NCBI RefSeq assembly: GCF_963678635.1
Contig: NC_087068.1
Location: 43,837,759-43,901,758, forward strand
DNA length: 64,000 bases
Direction of reading: 5' to 3'
Source: Symsagittifera roscoffensis
Taxonomy: Eukaryota; Xenacoelomorpha; Acoela; Convolutidae
Part shown: positions 11,961 through 24,800 of the stretch, piece after piece
How the letters are laid out: each line of letters starts with the position of its first letter
Numbering within the stretch: the first letter of the stretch is position 1
The notes under the pieces: model-generated
The model's input: the letters and a program-made list of their open reading frames with translations, nothing else
What the model was told of the DNA's origin: nothing
Databases searched by the model: none
Position numbers and translations under genes: made by a program

Positions 11961-13019
11961 CTGGTAAAAAAAAACGCTAAATGTTTCAAATGTGCCGTTA
12001 GTAATTGATAATCTTTCCAGTATATGAGAAGTGGCAAAAAAGCTTTTTTTGTGATTGAAATCTTACGAAAAGCATCTATTTTGCTAGGGTTTAAAAATTT
12101 TGCTTCAATATGTCACAAAACAAGTTTTCAGTGAAAATTTATGTTCCCGGGTGGACATTCATACACCAAAAATGCTTATCATATAGTTTCATACATCAAG
12201 TGTGTGGAAAAATTCTTATCAAACACTTTTTGTGCAATTTCGAAAAATGGTTGAAAAAAGATATGAACTAATTTTTGCGGCTGTTTGATTCTTCTAAATC
12301 AGTCTGATGATGAAAAAACAGAGGTTTTTGTTTTTTTTTTGAGAAAATTTTTTATCATACAATTTCCATGCATGAAAATTGTATGACTATATTTTTTTAA
12401 TGGTGACAGTAATTTTGAAATAGCTTAAAAAATTGTTTCTGGTTTTTGAACCGCAAATTGAATTTTGTATTCGAACAAACCTTTTCCAAAAAAAAAAGAT
12501 TTCGAATGCAAAATTTTGATTTTTTTTGTGTTCAAAACGTAGTCTTGGATAGACTAAGGGAAGGGTGGTTTTTTCCTTATTGCCTAACTCCTTCTTTCAA
12601 AAACGCTGAAAACTCCCATTTCCTTTGTATTGCATGTTTATGTATCAATGTCTAATATTTAAAAATTCAAATTTCAAAAATAATCATCGTTGAAAATTTT
12701 CCAACAATTAAGTGAGATATTATGTGAATAGAACCTTGTGCCTTTAATTTTCTTCGAAAAAGTTGTATTAAAAATGTGATTTTTTTTTCTAAACTTAAGA
12801 TCAAACTAACTTGATTTTTTTTCGTAATTTGATTTTAATTTAATTTTTTTGTCCGAAATGAAACGTAATAATTAGGATATTAATTGTGATATCAAGTCTA
12901 GATACAATGAAATTTACTAAAATTTTGTTAGTGGCGCTTTAGCAAGTTGAGGATCTTGTTGCTCAACTTGAAGCTCTTTTACTTTTTTAAGTAGCTACAA
13001 TTTGTTTAAACAATCGTTT
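11961..13019. other. AT-rich region, no gene recognised
   Basis: No coding signal. It contains the hairpin repeat listed at 12140-12392. Confidence 0.4.
12140..12392. repeat. Two hairpin repeat units related to 59080-59560
   Basis: CCCGGGTGGACATTCATACA followed by AAAAATGCTTATCATA matches the start of the repeat at about 59058 (CCCGGGTTGACCTCCATACA). A second unit about 180 bases later holds the near-palindrome TCATACAATTTCCATGCATG with AAAATTGTATGA. Spacing and hairpin form agree with the 184-base units near 59 kb, so this is the same family at a distant site. Confidence 0.55.
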
Positions 13020-14560
13020 TCTTAGTTTCAGTCAGCCATGATTTTTGTGACCGATTAGTATCATTGTGCCGCAGTGTTTCTTGCTCAGTGCCAATTTCAT
13101 TTTACATTTTTTTTCTAACAATTTTTTAAAAACAAACCTGTCTTAGGTTTTCCAAAAAACGCTATCTGCTATGTCACTAAAGGATTAGTAATAGTCTGTT
13201 ATAGATTCTTTTTTTTTGTATACAAATTCAGGTACCATGAATATACGTCGAACGCCAGATTGAATTTGAGTAAAAATGAAGATTGAAGCATTTTCAGTCG
13301 TGATTCTAGTTTCAAAAAAAGTTTCCAAATGTCTCTGAGTGGCAAGAGGAAGTGGCTTTTTGTTCTTTTTGGACTAATTTACACAAAGGAATGCTTGAGA
13401 GACTGATCTATTTACATCTATTATCATACTTGAAGTTGTTGCTTAATTTTTATTTGAACTTAACTTTTCCAAATGGCATGTAGCGTTTTAGTTTTTATAC
13501 AGTTTTTTTTTTAAATAAAAGAGGTTTGATTTGGATCCTGTTACCGCTTTGAAGCGGCAAAAAATTCGAAGTGCTCTCACTTGTGACCCTATACTAAAAA
13601 TCGGAGGTTAAAATAATGTTTAAATTTTTGCGAATCGCCCTTTTCTGTATTTTTTGTGTGTAGTCTTTACTTACAAGTTGTCGCCCGTAACTTTTCTTTA
13701 AAGTTATTTCAAGAATTTAAATTAATTTTAAGAAGTTAAATTTTAAGCGGCACTTTGAGAAGTTAAACTAACTTCTATGCTTGCTCAATATGATACTCTA
13801 CCAAAGACAAAACTTTTTCCTTTTTGAAGTGAATGCACAACCTGAAACAAATTCATTTTTTAATCATTTTTCTAATTTGAATAATCATTGATTTTTGTGA
13901 TCAATTGGTATTATTTTGCTGCAGTGTTTCTTGCTTAAAGCCAATATCAATTTTTATTTCGTTTAGTAACAAGTTTTCGTATACCCACCTGTTTTAAGAC
14001 TTCAAAAAACACTATCTGTTGCGACAATAAAGGTGTGGTAATAGTCTGTTCGTAGATTGTATTCTTTTGCATGAGAAATCAGGTACCATGAATAAACCTC
14101 GGATGTTAGATGAGATTCAAATGTAATTTTAGAATAAAGCATATTCACTCGTGATTCTAATTTATAAAGTCCAAATGTCCATATAATCCAAATGTCTCTC
14201 AGTGACAAGAAAAACTGAAATTTTTCAGGTCTTCGTAGTAAATTGCACGGAGGAATGCATGAGAGGTTTTTTTATATACGTCTAGTCTCACGGGCTTTCT
14301 TCGTTTTTTTTTGTTTTATCATTGCAGCCTATCTCCTTATTAATTTCTCTTTCTTGTTCCTTCGTTTTTTACTTTAAATTAGCATTTTAAGTAGATTTCT
14401 ATAGTCAGAACAATCTGTGCTACTCTTTTTACGACATGTAGTGTTTTTATGCTGTCATTTAAGAAATAAATATACTTGATTTAGAGCCCGTTACGACACA
14501 CTGGCGACCATATACCAAAAATTTTAGGCTTAAAATAACTCTTTAAGCTCAGCAAATTGT
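13020..14560. repeat. Diverged tandem duplication, period about 860 bases
   Basis: About 13030-13610 and 13890-14510 share ordered blocks: GATTTTTGTGA, GCAGTGTTTCTTGCT, CAAAAAACxCTATCTG, TAATAGTCTGTT, TCAGGTACCATGAAT, CGTGATTCTA, CCAAATGTCTCT and an AAATAAA plus TTTGATTT/CTTGATTT tail. Many small changes separate them, so the duplication is old. No conserved frame runs through both, arguing against a coding unit. Confidence 0.75.
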
Positions 14561-15780
14561 CGCTTTCCTTAATTTTTTCGAAGTGACTTCTGTTACGATT
14601 ATTCGCGGTATCATTTCAATGATTCCGGTCTGAATCATGGTACCGATGATTCCGGTGGGTAACATTTAGTTTCTCATACAGCTAATTTTATCGATCACCC
14701 CGAGGTAACGGTCAACGGTCAAAAAATGGAACGAAAAATGGGAGGAACTCTTTCTTAAATATATAACTGCAGAAAACTGAGCTCTTTTTTCCCATTTCTT
14801 ACCTCTGATGGTAAACGCTAAATATACGGAATTCAGTTTAGAAGGTGTTGGTAATAATGTTCATTGCATATGCAATGTCTTCTTTTTTCAATTGTTCTCT
14901 TTTTCATTCAATGTTTGTTATTTAATTCTGTTGTGTCAGTAAAAGGAAATGGCTCACTTGGTCAAAATTTACTGCATTTTTTTGTTTTTGATAAAAGCAG
15001 TCAAGCGAAGCATCTTAAATTGCATGCGTTTTATTTCCGTTTGTTCCATTTCAGCTAAGTTAATATTCAGTTGTTTTGTTTTCACGAACAAAATATTTGC
15101 CTTGTGAAATCTTCGTGAAAACTTATTTAGGGTTCAGAAAATGATTCCCAAACACATAATTTATTCCCAAATCTTCATCATTTTCTCAGAAACTCTGTTT
15201 GCTTTAACGTGAACTGATCTTACCATTAAACATTTCAACCCCAAGTATTATTCTATGGGCTTGCAGAGTTGAGGGCTTTCATATATTCTCGCTTCTTTTA
15301 CTATCCAAATCATAGTTTGCCATGGTGTGCGATTTAGTAGAAGTTAGCTATACGTATAGTAGCAACCGTGGTTACTCTATACCATATTTCTTTTCTGCGT
15401 ATTGACTTCAATAGTTTTATAGGTCGATGTTATTGTTGAAGTTTCTTTACCATTCGATTTGAGCAAGTTAATTCCTATTCACTTTGGGAACCTCAAACTT
15501 CAACCGTTTGGCTAAAATAAAAGAAAAACTTCATGCTAAAAAACATCAATAGATTGAATTGAATACTGTCTAAAAATAGTCAATAGTTTCTATATTGGTT
15601 TCCAATCAAGACTCAGCCAGTATTAAAAACGACCATATATTTAACATACACCGTAATCTCTCTTCAAATTAAAAACACGTTATTCATTTTTTTATTTGCT
15701 TAAAAAACAATTGTGTACAGACAGACAGACAGGTATATTGCAGTCAAAGGTACTACCAGTGGTGCTACAATCAATACACC
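14561..15780. other. Upstream region of paladin, no gene recognised
   Basis: AT-rich DNA with scattered GC-richer patches (about 14590-14730 and 15240-15420) but no frame I would call. If paladin is not trans-spliced, its promoter and untranslated first exon should be here. Confidence 0.35.
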
Positions 15781-15809
15781 TTTTTTCCTCTTCGCCTTAG
15801 AGTCAAATC
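15781..15809 (+). promoter_or_regulatory. 3' splice site just before the paladin start codon
   Basis: The tract TTTTTTCCTCTTCGCCTTAG ends at 15800. Only nine bases (AGTCAAATC) separate it from the ATG at 15810. An acceptor so close to the start codon, with no recognisable upstream exon, is what a spliced-leader trans-splice site looks like. A conventional 5'UTR intron is the alternative. Confidence 0.5.
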
Positions 15810-18800
15810 ATGTCTGAAAGCAACCGTAAGTGTAACAAGTTAAAATTTTTGTTCATTTAAGTTGCGTGTGCGGGAGTTTTTTTTGACGTACCGGCGTTCT
15901 TGGAACAATTTAGTGTTCTCAGTTTTATTATTTTTCAACAACTTCCCTCTACTGAAACCATAGACTGACTATACTTATCGAATATTTTGGTGAAAATTTG
16001 GTTTCAGAGCAGTTTTTGGAAAGCTTCTGGCTTGGGAAGCTTGAGAAAGCTTTTTCCAGAGGGATGAGAAAAGCTTCATGAAAGACTACTACATTTCGCA
16101 ACAAAAATTTTAAGTTTGTTGACACTTGACTTTTAAAAAAATCATTTCTTTTGACTTCATAGGAACTCAATGCATTTGATCCGGAATAAAATCATTTACC
16201 ATAACTTCAAAAAACTCAATTCCAAAATTAGTTCAATTACACGTAGCTATATTACTAGAACTTAAGTATAAAAAACTTTTACCATTGAAAACCCAAAAAA
16301 TAGTCCAAAAGCGTACCGCTTTTTGTTCGTAGGGTAGAAATTATTATTTTGTTATTATTTTTTGAAATAATTATTTACAAAAGATGTAATTTGTGTAAAC
16401 ACACAGAATTGCCGTATAAAATCATTAAATTAGTTAAAATAATTTTGGAATTGAATACAAAATGTTCTATCAGTTAACGGCACTTCATAGATTTCTTTAA
16501 GAAATTTAGGTTTACTGCAGCATTCAAATCGCGTTCTTGACAAAATAATGATAGGTTACATCTTATAGTCGATTGCTGCTACTTTTCAATTCGAGATGAC
16601 AACGTTATCAATTTTTGAATAAAAAAAAATAAAACATGTGATCTCTGCGCGATTTAAAAATTTTGTTTCTGCAGTATTCATAGTTGAAGGTCATTTGCCA
16701 ACTCAAAACCGCAATTAGTTTGGCTAGTTTCGTTATTTTGAGCAATGATGGTTATCTATGACGTGAAAAAAATAGAATTTCAAGTGTATAGAAAGAAAAA
16801 TGGTTAGTTATTTTGTTCCAAATGTCTTAGAATTAGAGTTTACGCAACAACCAAAAGCAGAAAGCAAAACAGGAAAAAATGGCCATCTTCAGGAATTTTT
16901 TTTTCCATTGTAATTTAAGGGGAAAAATTTGAAAAAAAGAGCCGTTAAATTGAAGCAAGCTATATGAAATGACTATGGACATAAGCACGAGTAGCATTGC
17001 CAGCACCAAGGCTCTTTTTCCTTTTCCCACATACGAAATTTTGTAATAAAAAGTTTGTTTATTGTTCGATAGCAATATAATTTGGCATGTAAACTAATTA
17101 GTTAATTAGTTTTTACTAGTAGGATTAAGGCGGAGAATTTTGTTTTGTTAGTGCTTGTTTAGGACATTATTTTGAGGCAATCAACCCTAGAAAAATTTTT
17201 ACAGCGCAATCGGAGCCTAAATTAGATAAATTAGAGAGAAAAGAGCACAATAAAAAAGGTCAAATTTTCGCAGCTTTGAAAAACGCAGGTAAGAGGGCGG
17301 CGCAAAACAGGGTTTTCATAGTGTTGTGAAAAAACTCGAAAAATCAATTGATTGACTTTGAAAAAACGTCGACCAAAATTGTTTCCAACTGATTTCTGCA
17401 TAAAATTGATTGTAATGAAATGTTGGACGGGGGAGGGGAAGGAAAAAGAGTGAAAATCAGGGTCCAAATGTGGGTGTGGGTAGTAGACTGTTGAGTTGCA
17501 TCAAGTGTTCCGACTTCACTCCAGATGGTCCAGAATGGGTGTTTGAGGAGGCCTCCAGACTCATAGAGGAGGGCGTGGTCAAGGTGGACCATTTTGAGAA
17601 CATCTACAGACTGCCCAAGAAATTCGAGGGGTCGCCCAACTGGAGACAGGCTAGGGGTGAGTACATTCATTATTGTTTAAATCGTAAGTGTGTACAAAAT
17701 AATTACGAGGGTAACTGGTTGTAATCAATTGCTGCACTTTTTGCAATTGAAAGCAAAATCAAGGAAAATGATATTATACTATAAAGGTTAAAATGAGTGA
17801 TCTTTATATTGTAAACAGGGATAGTCGGTTGCTGTCTGAGTAGTAAATAAAAAATTTCAACCATTTTTCAAAAAAAAAGTTCACAAATCAATTTGATTCC
17901 TGCAAAACTTTAAAATGTTGAAATATCATTCATAAAAATGAAAAAATATTTTTCGTCTAGATAAACTAGATTCTAATCAGAGTTGTATAAGTGCACATTA
18001 GTTTTCGAGACATTTTAGAACCAAGAAGTTCATTAGGATGCCAAACTGTGTCTTTTGCGAAACTTAAGCAGATTCCGCATCAAGCCGAAAACAAATTTGG
18101 GACAGAAACTGAACTCTTGTTATTTTTTGATCATCTTTGCTGTTTTGGGTTCCACAAACAAAAAGCTAAAACACCGTATCGCTCAAAATTGGTTACAGTT
18201 TGCGGAATCCACTTACATCATTATATTATACCTTTTAATTTTGCGGAATCCGCTTACAATTGCGGAATCCATTTAAATTTGGGGAATCCGGATCAAATCA
18301 CTATTTTCGCTCGCCACTACAGAACCAATGTGCCGAAAAAACTTCACAATTTCATCACGTGTTGTGTTTCTTTTTTAGGTTGAAAAGTTTGCACTCTCAA
18401 GTATACTTGTTTTTGATTTGTCAGTTTGTTTCTTAGGCTGATTCTAACTTCATTTAGTAAAAGGAGGGCTAATTAGGTCGATATCGAAAATACAAAAAGA
18501 ATGAAAACCTAATTAAATTTCAAACTTTTCTGATAAGGTTTTGGCTATGTTTTCTTAAAGACGTCGCGTATAACTCTCTTCTATGTAAAATTTTTGTCAC
18601 ATTACATTTTTTATCAAAATGTTATTCAGAAGCAAACTTTTCTGGCTGATTCTTACCATATACATTTTTACCTAGCCTGAATTTTGATTACAAAAATTCA
18701 TATAAATTTATCATGAATTGGCAAAAAAAATGTTTTTGTTCAATTCAGTGCAATCAAAATCATATATTTTTGTCTTTCTGTACTGGGGAGGGTAGAAGTA

Positions 18801-21800
18801 ACTGAAAATACGAGCAATGGCCAGTTACCAATAACCTAATTAAGGTCAAAAGTTTAAAAGGAAACTTTTTTCTCGCATAGCATAAATGACATCTCAATTT
18901 AACGTGTTTTGAAACATATTCTAAAAAGCAAAACATTGAGATTGACTTTTGACAAACTGATTGTTTTGCCATTTTATCTTTTATAATGAAGCATGCTTAT
19001 CAAACTAAAATCTATAAAAACTGAAGGATATTTTGAGGTAAAAAAATTATTTCATTTCTTGCAAAACAAATCTTCTTGTGTCAATGTTGCTAGTTATAAC
19101 AAAGCCAATCGCTTTGTATGCCTCATTTCAGTTCGCACAACACACGCAGATGAATATCACAAACCTAGTAACTAAAAAATTTCAAGGTCTACTTTTTAAA
19201 GGTAATAAACGAAGTGAAGTCTCTTGCATAGTGATTTTTTTTGTTTCTTGAATGCTCTAGTAACTACACATGTGCATTCATACATATTAATGTACTAATG
19301 AATGTACTAAAGTATATATGCACTTTTTGAGTTCAATGAAAATTGACATGCTGAAAATTAGATAAACAGCACTCTCGAAATACGAACGTGAAAATGGCGA
19401 AAAAAAGGTGTATGATTTCTAGTTTTAAAATTGAGTTTTCATTTTTAGATTTCTCAGCGAAATAAAGCTTTAACAGTGACCAATTTTTCTCGAATTGGGT
19501 TAAATTTATCAAAAAAGTACCTATCATAAAATGTTCTGCAACTTCAAAGAATTTTAAGGGCGTTTATTTTTTCTTGTAAACTCAAAAGTTTAAGTTTATT
19601 CAAATTTACCATTATGTTTTTAAGAGTAATGAACATAGAGAAGACTCGTATACAGGTCTTGCTTTTTTGTTTTTTTTTCAGAAAAGTATTAAGAGTCTCT
19701 AATAACTACAGATGTGCATTCATACATATTGCTGCATTTATGAATGGACTTAGGTAAATATGCACTTTTTGAGTTCAATTGAAATTCAACTGCTGAAAGT
19801 GACGTAAATAGCACTCTCCTAGAACTAACGTGGAAATGGCGCAAAAAAAACGCGAACGAAATCTAGTAGTATGAAAGAGCTTACAGGGCATCCATTTTTT
19901 CTTTGAAATTCGAAAGTTGAGATTTTTTCAAGAAAGTAATTGTTTTTTTTTTATGTTTCCTTGCGTTAATTACTCTTTTCCAACTGCCAATTGACTATGC
20001 TGTCAACTATAAGCAGAAATATGTGATAACAAGTTGTCATGAGGGAAATTGGTCGTCAAGGTGTCACATGGTAGCTATTTGTATATATGCAAAATACGAC
20101 AGCTATTCAGCTTCTGCAGTTATACATTTTGACCCTCCGGTTAAGTTATGCAATATTTCACTTTTGAAGGGACGGGGTGCGACAAAACATGAGGACGCAA
20201 GGCTTTTTCAAAGCAGTAAGAAGACGTATAAACTTTTTAGGGGGCTACAACGTGGTGGGCTCAGGTCAGTCCACGGTAGAGGGTCTCAAGTCCATCCTCA
20301 AATTCTACACGGGCGAACTGGGATGGAAGAAGGTCATCTTCGTCAACATGCGCTCCGAGCCAGTCATCTATGCCAACAACTTCTCGTACGGGCCAAGGAA
20401 CCCACACAACTTGAATGAAAATATTGAACTTAATGGTTAGTTGTATCAAAGTGTTCATGGTCATTGGAAAGTGTTTCTTTAAATTGATGGGAGGATAGCT
20501 CTGTACCGTTGAATTGTGATGGAATTATATGCAGATGAACAGAGGGAATATCTTTATGCTCTGAATACTTTTTGCCACAAAATACGAAGAAATATAAAAT
20601 TATCCAAAAAAAAAAAAAGAAAGAATTCTTCACAAAAGGGAGCCGAACTTCAAGATAACCATAAAAATTGCAGTTTCTCTTTATGCACGGTTTCAGCGGT
20701 GAGCTAATCAGTTAGTTTTTAAGTTGTCACTCGAGGTTAAGCTGCATTATTTTTTGCAATTAGTTTCAAATATTAGTTTCAAATATACAAGTATCAAATA
20801 TGGAAACGAAATTGTTACTTTTTCTTCTAAGGTCTGAACACTTCGGACGTGGAGCGACTGCAGTTGATTCTGGTAAACACTCTGAAGAAAAACGCCAAGG
20901 AGTCTTCCAATGGATTTGTGTACCACAAAGACACCTACGCAGAGGTTAGAATTCGATAGATTTCCTTCTAAGACATGTGTCAAATAGCAAAAAAAAATGG
21001 AGGCAATATTGATATTTGACTCACTTAAGGTTAAATAAGAAAAACATTTCCGAGATCCGGTTTATATGATCTAACTTGCTGGTCTGACCATTTCAAATTC
21101 CCCGTTTTTTTCCTAAATCATTGTAAACAAATTTAAGTTTGTTAAAGTCGGCGGCAACATAAAGGCGAAATATAATAGAGCCAAAAAATTATTGTTAAAA
21201 AATTGCTGGCAATAAAAAGATATCGCTCTATATTGATTTCAAATGGGTTATTACGCTTGCGATTAGCACGTGTTATCAAACTGGAATATAGACTTTTTGT
21301 GGTCATCATTTTGTGAATGTGGTGTGTATTGATCATTCATAGTTTACCTCAATTGGTTGCAATATTTTTCCAAAATTAGATACTTATTTGATATTATCTT
21401 TTTCAAAAATTTTTGCCAGGAAATTGATACATTTTGTTGTTTGAAAATTGTTATTACTTTTTTTTACCCAAAAATTTAATTAATTTGATTTACCCAAATT
21501 GCGACTTTTGAAAACTATATTCAAATTGAAAGGTTTTGAAAGCAACTTATTTTTTGAGGTTTTGATGTTTAAAGAGTTCTTGCAAATTTCTATAAATTGA
21601 TATGAATCCATTTTTATATTCAGTCAAATAGATGAATAAATCTACAGCAAATTTTTTTTAAAACTGATCGAAAATATAACATCTTTCCAGACAAAATTCT
21701 TTAGTTGTGTTTTTTTAACTTTTTTTTCTGCTTGGTAGCTTGCAATGTTTTGTTCGGGTGGTTTCACAAGAGGTGCGAAGCTCTGATTCTTCTCTGGATG

Positions 21801-24800
21801 TAAGCTCAGTTTGCATCACCTTAGAAGCATTTTGAACGAACTCAAATCCTTTTAGATTTATGCAGGTACTAAAACATTATTCAATTTCAATCAGTGTGAA
21901 AAACTTTTTGTCACTCTGATCAGTAAAACTGCTCTTGTATGGTATTGAAAACTTTGTCAACTTTGTTTTTTGAGCACTTACAACGAATGTTGATTGGAAA
22001 AATTTGATTTTTATCTTAGAAAAAATTCATCAAAAAACTGTTTTCTGTTTTCGTGATGGGTTTTGTGTTTCAAAAAAAGCTTAAGGCTCAAAATATTTTT
22101 TCTCTGCGTGGTTCTTCATTTTTAAAATTTAAGCACAAACAGTGTTAATCCTTGATGATTTTCTTACTTTTACTACAAAACTGCACTGGTTTTCATACTT
22201 TTACGGAATAAGACGCTTTTTTGTTCAAAATTAAATTTTTAAAAACTTTTTCATTAATTTTTTCAATTTTTTTGCTAAGAAAACGAATTACTTTTAACGT
22301 TTTAAAATTTTATGACAATCTTTTTTGCTCAAAATCTGATAAAATCCCATTTTTTTATCAGAGCAATCAGTGTTTTTGTGACCATTGTGTGATTGAAAAA
22401 AAAACGAAATCGAATTCAATAGAATTAAAATGTTATGAGATGTTGACGGCTAAGTAGTATATTAGAAAATAGTTGAATGCTTCAAAACAAACCCGCACCG
22501 GAGTTCCATGGATAATAATCGATTATATTGAATTTTCGTGGTCTGTCTCAAAAAATTCCGATAATAATCGATTATAATCGATTAAAAATGGATTATAATG
22601 AAACTATTTTTCTAATCAATAAAATCCGAATATAATCGATTATTTGTGAAAGAAAATGAAACTTGTTTTCGAGGCAAAAGAATCCATTATAATCAATTAT
22701 AATCGATAGTAATGGATTTTTTCGAGAGGTTAGTCGTGAAATATACAACTTTCTTTAAAAGTTACCGCATTTCATGTTTAGTGCAGTTGGTACGTATTAA
22801 GTTTTTAGGCTTCATATATGTTGCATTTCACTTTTCAATCTTTATAATTTGGTCTTATAATATACCCCGTCTTTTAATTTGAGTAGGTTTAGATTGCGAG
22901 TAGGCCGTGAGTAACGCAGAAATGTTGCAAGTTTTGCAAATGATTTTGCAAAAAATGTATAGATTATAATCCATTATAATGGATTGTGTTTTTACGAAAA
23001 GAATCGATTATAATGACAAAATAATCGATTACGTGGTCTAATTTTGCCACAATAATGGATTATAATGACAACATTTTAGACACCATTTTTCCATTATAAT
23101 TAATTATTATCCATGGAACTCCGGTGCGGGAAGGTTTTTTTCCTAGCTCAAAGGATCTTTGTTTATCGACGTGCGGGTAATACATATCTTTATGGCAGGG
23201 TTATAAGGTTACATCAAAATGGCAGAAGTAACTTATTATTCAGTGTTAATTTTACTAACTCTACTTCTGTTTTCTCAGGTGCCGGAAGATAGGAAAGACT
23301 ACGTGTGTTCTGAGCCATGTGACATAAAGAATATCCTGAGTGTGACTGAAGTGTATTCGAAGATGAAGGAGGACTTTGAGGCACTCGACATCCTCTTCTT
23401 CAGACTCCCAGTCAACGACGAGAGGGTTCCCAACTTAGAAGACTTTGACCGGTGGGTACTTAACTATAAAAAAACTGTGTAAGATTCCATGAACGTAGTT
23501 CAGACACTCCTATATATGTCGCGATATTTTTTTTCAAGAAAAGTCTTAGAATGCTCCAACATTTTACAGTAGTGCATTCAGATATCTTCTGAAATTTATT
23601 TAATTATAATTTAATTACAATTATAAATTAAAAAGCGCAAAAATAAGATGAAAATGTAAGCGAACGTAAGAATTGAAATGTAGAAAACAATCAATCGAGA
23701 TCAGCGCTTCCCCGTCAAAATTGATGTTTTTTGGCGCCAAAGGCGCCTGAAGAAAGTTTTTAGGGCTGCTCGCCGAAAACAGATGTCATAAAAAAAACCA
23801 AAGTGAGACCTTTTCGTTAGTGCGGGGGTCAAATCCCTGAGAAATAGAAAGGCCCCCAGCCCGCCCTTAAAACTCCTCTGAGTGTCATGAAGCTCAGAGT
23901 CATCACGGTAGACTGGAGTTCCGTTGGACAATGGATCTCAAATGGAGAAAGACTTGCTGACTTCTCCCTGCTGAACGACCTCGTAGTCAGCAGCACGACG
24001 TTCCGCAAAAAAAAGACATACGCTCCACACTTGGACTTCAAACGACCACACAACGAGGAACCAGATTGATCACATTGTCATCTCAAGACGATGGCGCTCT
24101 TCCATAACAAACATCGACAACATCCCAAAGTTCAAGTCCGACAGCGACCACAGACCAGTAGTCTCCAACATACAGCTGAAACTGAAGTCCCACACAAAAC
24201 AGCTACGCGTCGTCAAGTATGACCTCGCCAACCTCCGCAAGGAGAAAGTCGCCACCGCATACAAAATGAATGTCCATGAGCTGTTTGACAAGGCGGAAGC
24301 TAAGCGGAACGTGGACGCGATGCGGACGCAAATGAAGGACATCATACTCTCAGCGGCAGCATAAACCATAGGATGCACAAAACGCAAGAAAAACTCGTGG
24401 ATCAGCACCGAGACCCTCCAACTGATCGAAAAGAGAGCCCGTGCCCGCAGGGGCTCTACAAAAGCCTTCCTACGACGAGAAGTCAAGAAATCGGTCCGAA
24501 AGGCGTTCTACGACGGACTGGCTGAACAGATGACCCCGGTGACTCACGGAAGGTGCACTCAATTGCTAAGCAACTTTCCAGTAAACCCAGTGGGTTCAGC
24601 GAGAATATCAAAGACTCACAGGGGCAGCTGGTGACGGACGCTAACGAGAAAATAGAAACCTGGGCAATGCACTTCGAACAACTGCTCAGCACACCCGCAC
24701 CAGCGGAAACATACATGGAAATGAACACGGCTAAGCTCTTCTCTAGCGTTGACACGGCACCGCCCTCCACGCAAGAAATCCGGGATGCAATAGACAAACT

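Noticed and set aside
15949-16170. Minus-strand 73-codon frame
   Set aside because: Driven by repeated AAGCTT-like words; no splice sites.
16833-17075. Minus-strand frame with a membrane-like segment (ALVLAMLLVLMSIVISYSLL)
   Set aside because: No ATG or acceptor in a suitable position and A/T-driven flanks; lies antisense in a paladin intron. Kept only as a weak possibility.
17461-17524. Longer 5' end for paladin exon 2
   Set aside because: The frame is open upstream, but only the acceptor at 17524 matches the phase of the ATG exon and has a pyrimidine tract.
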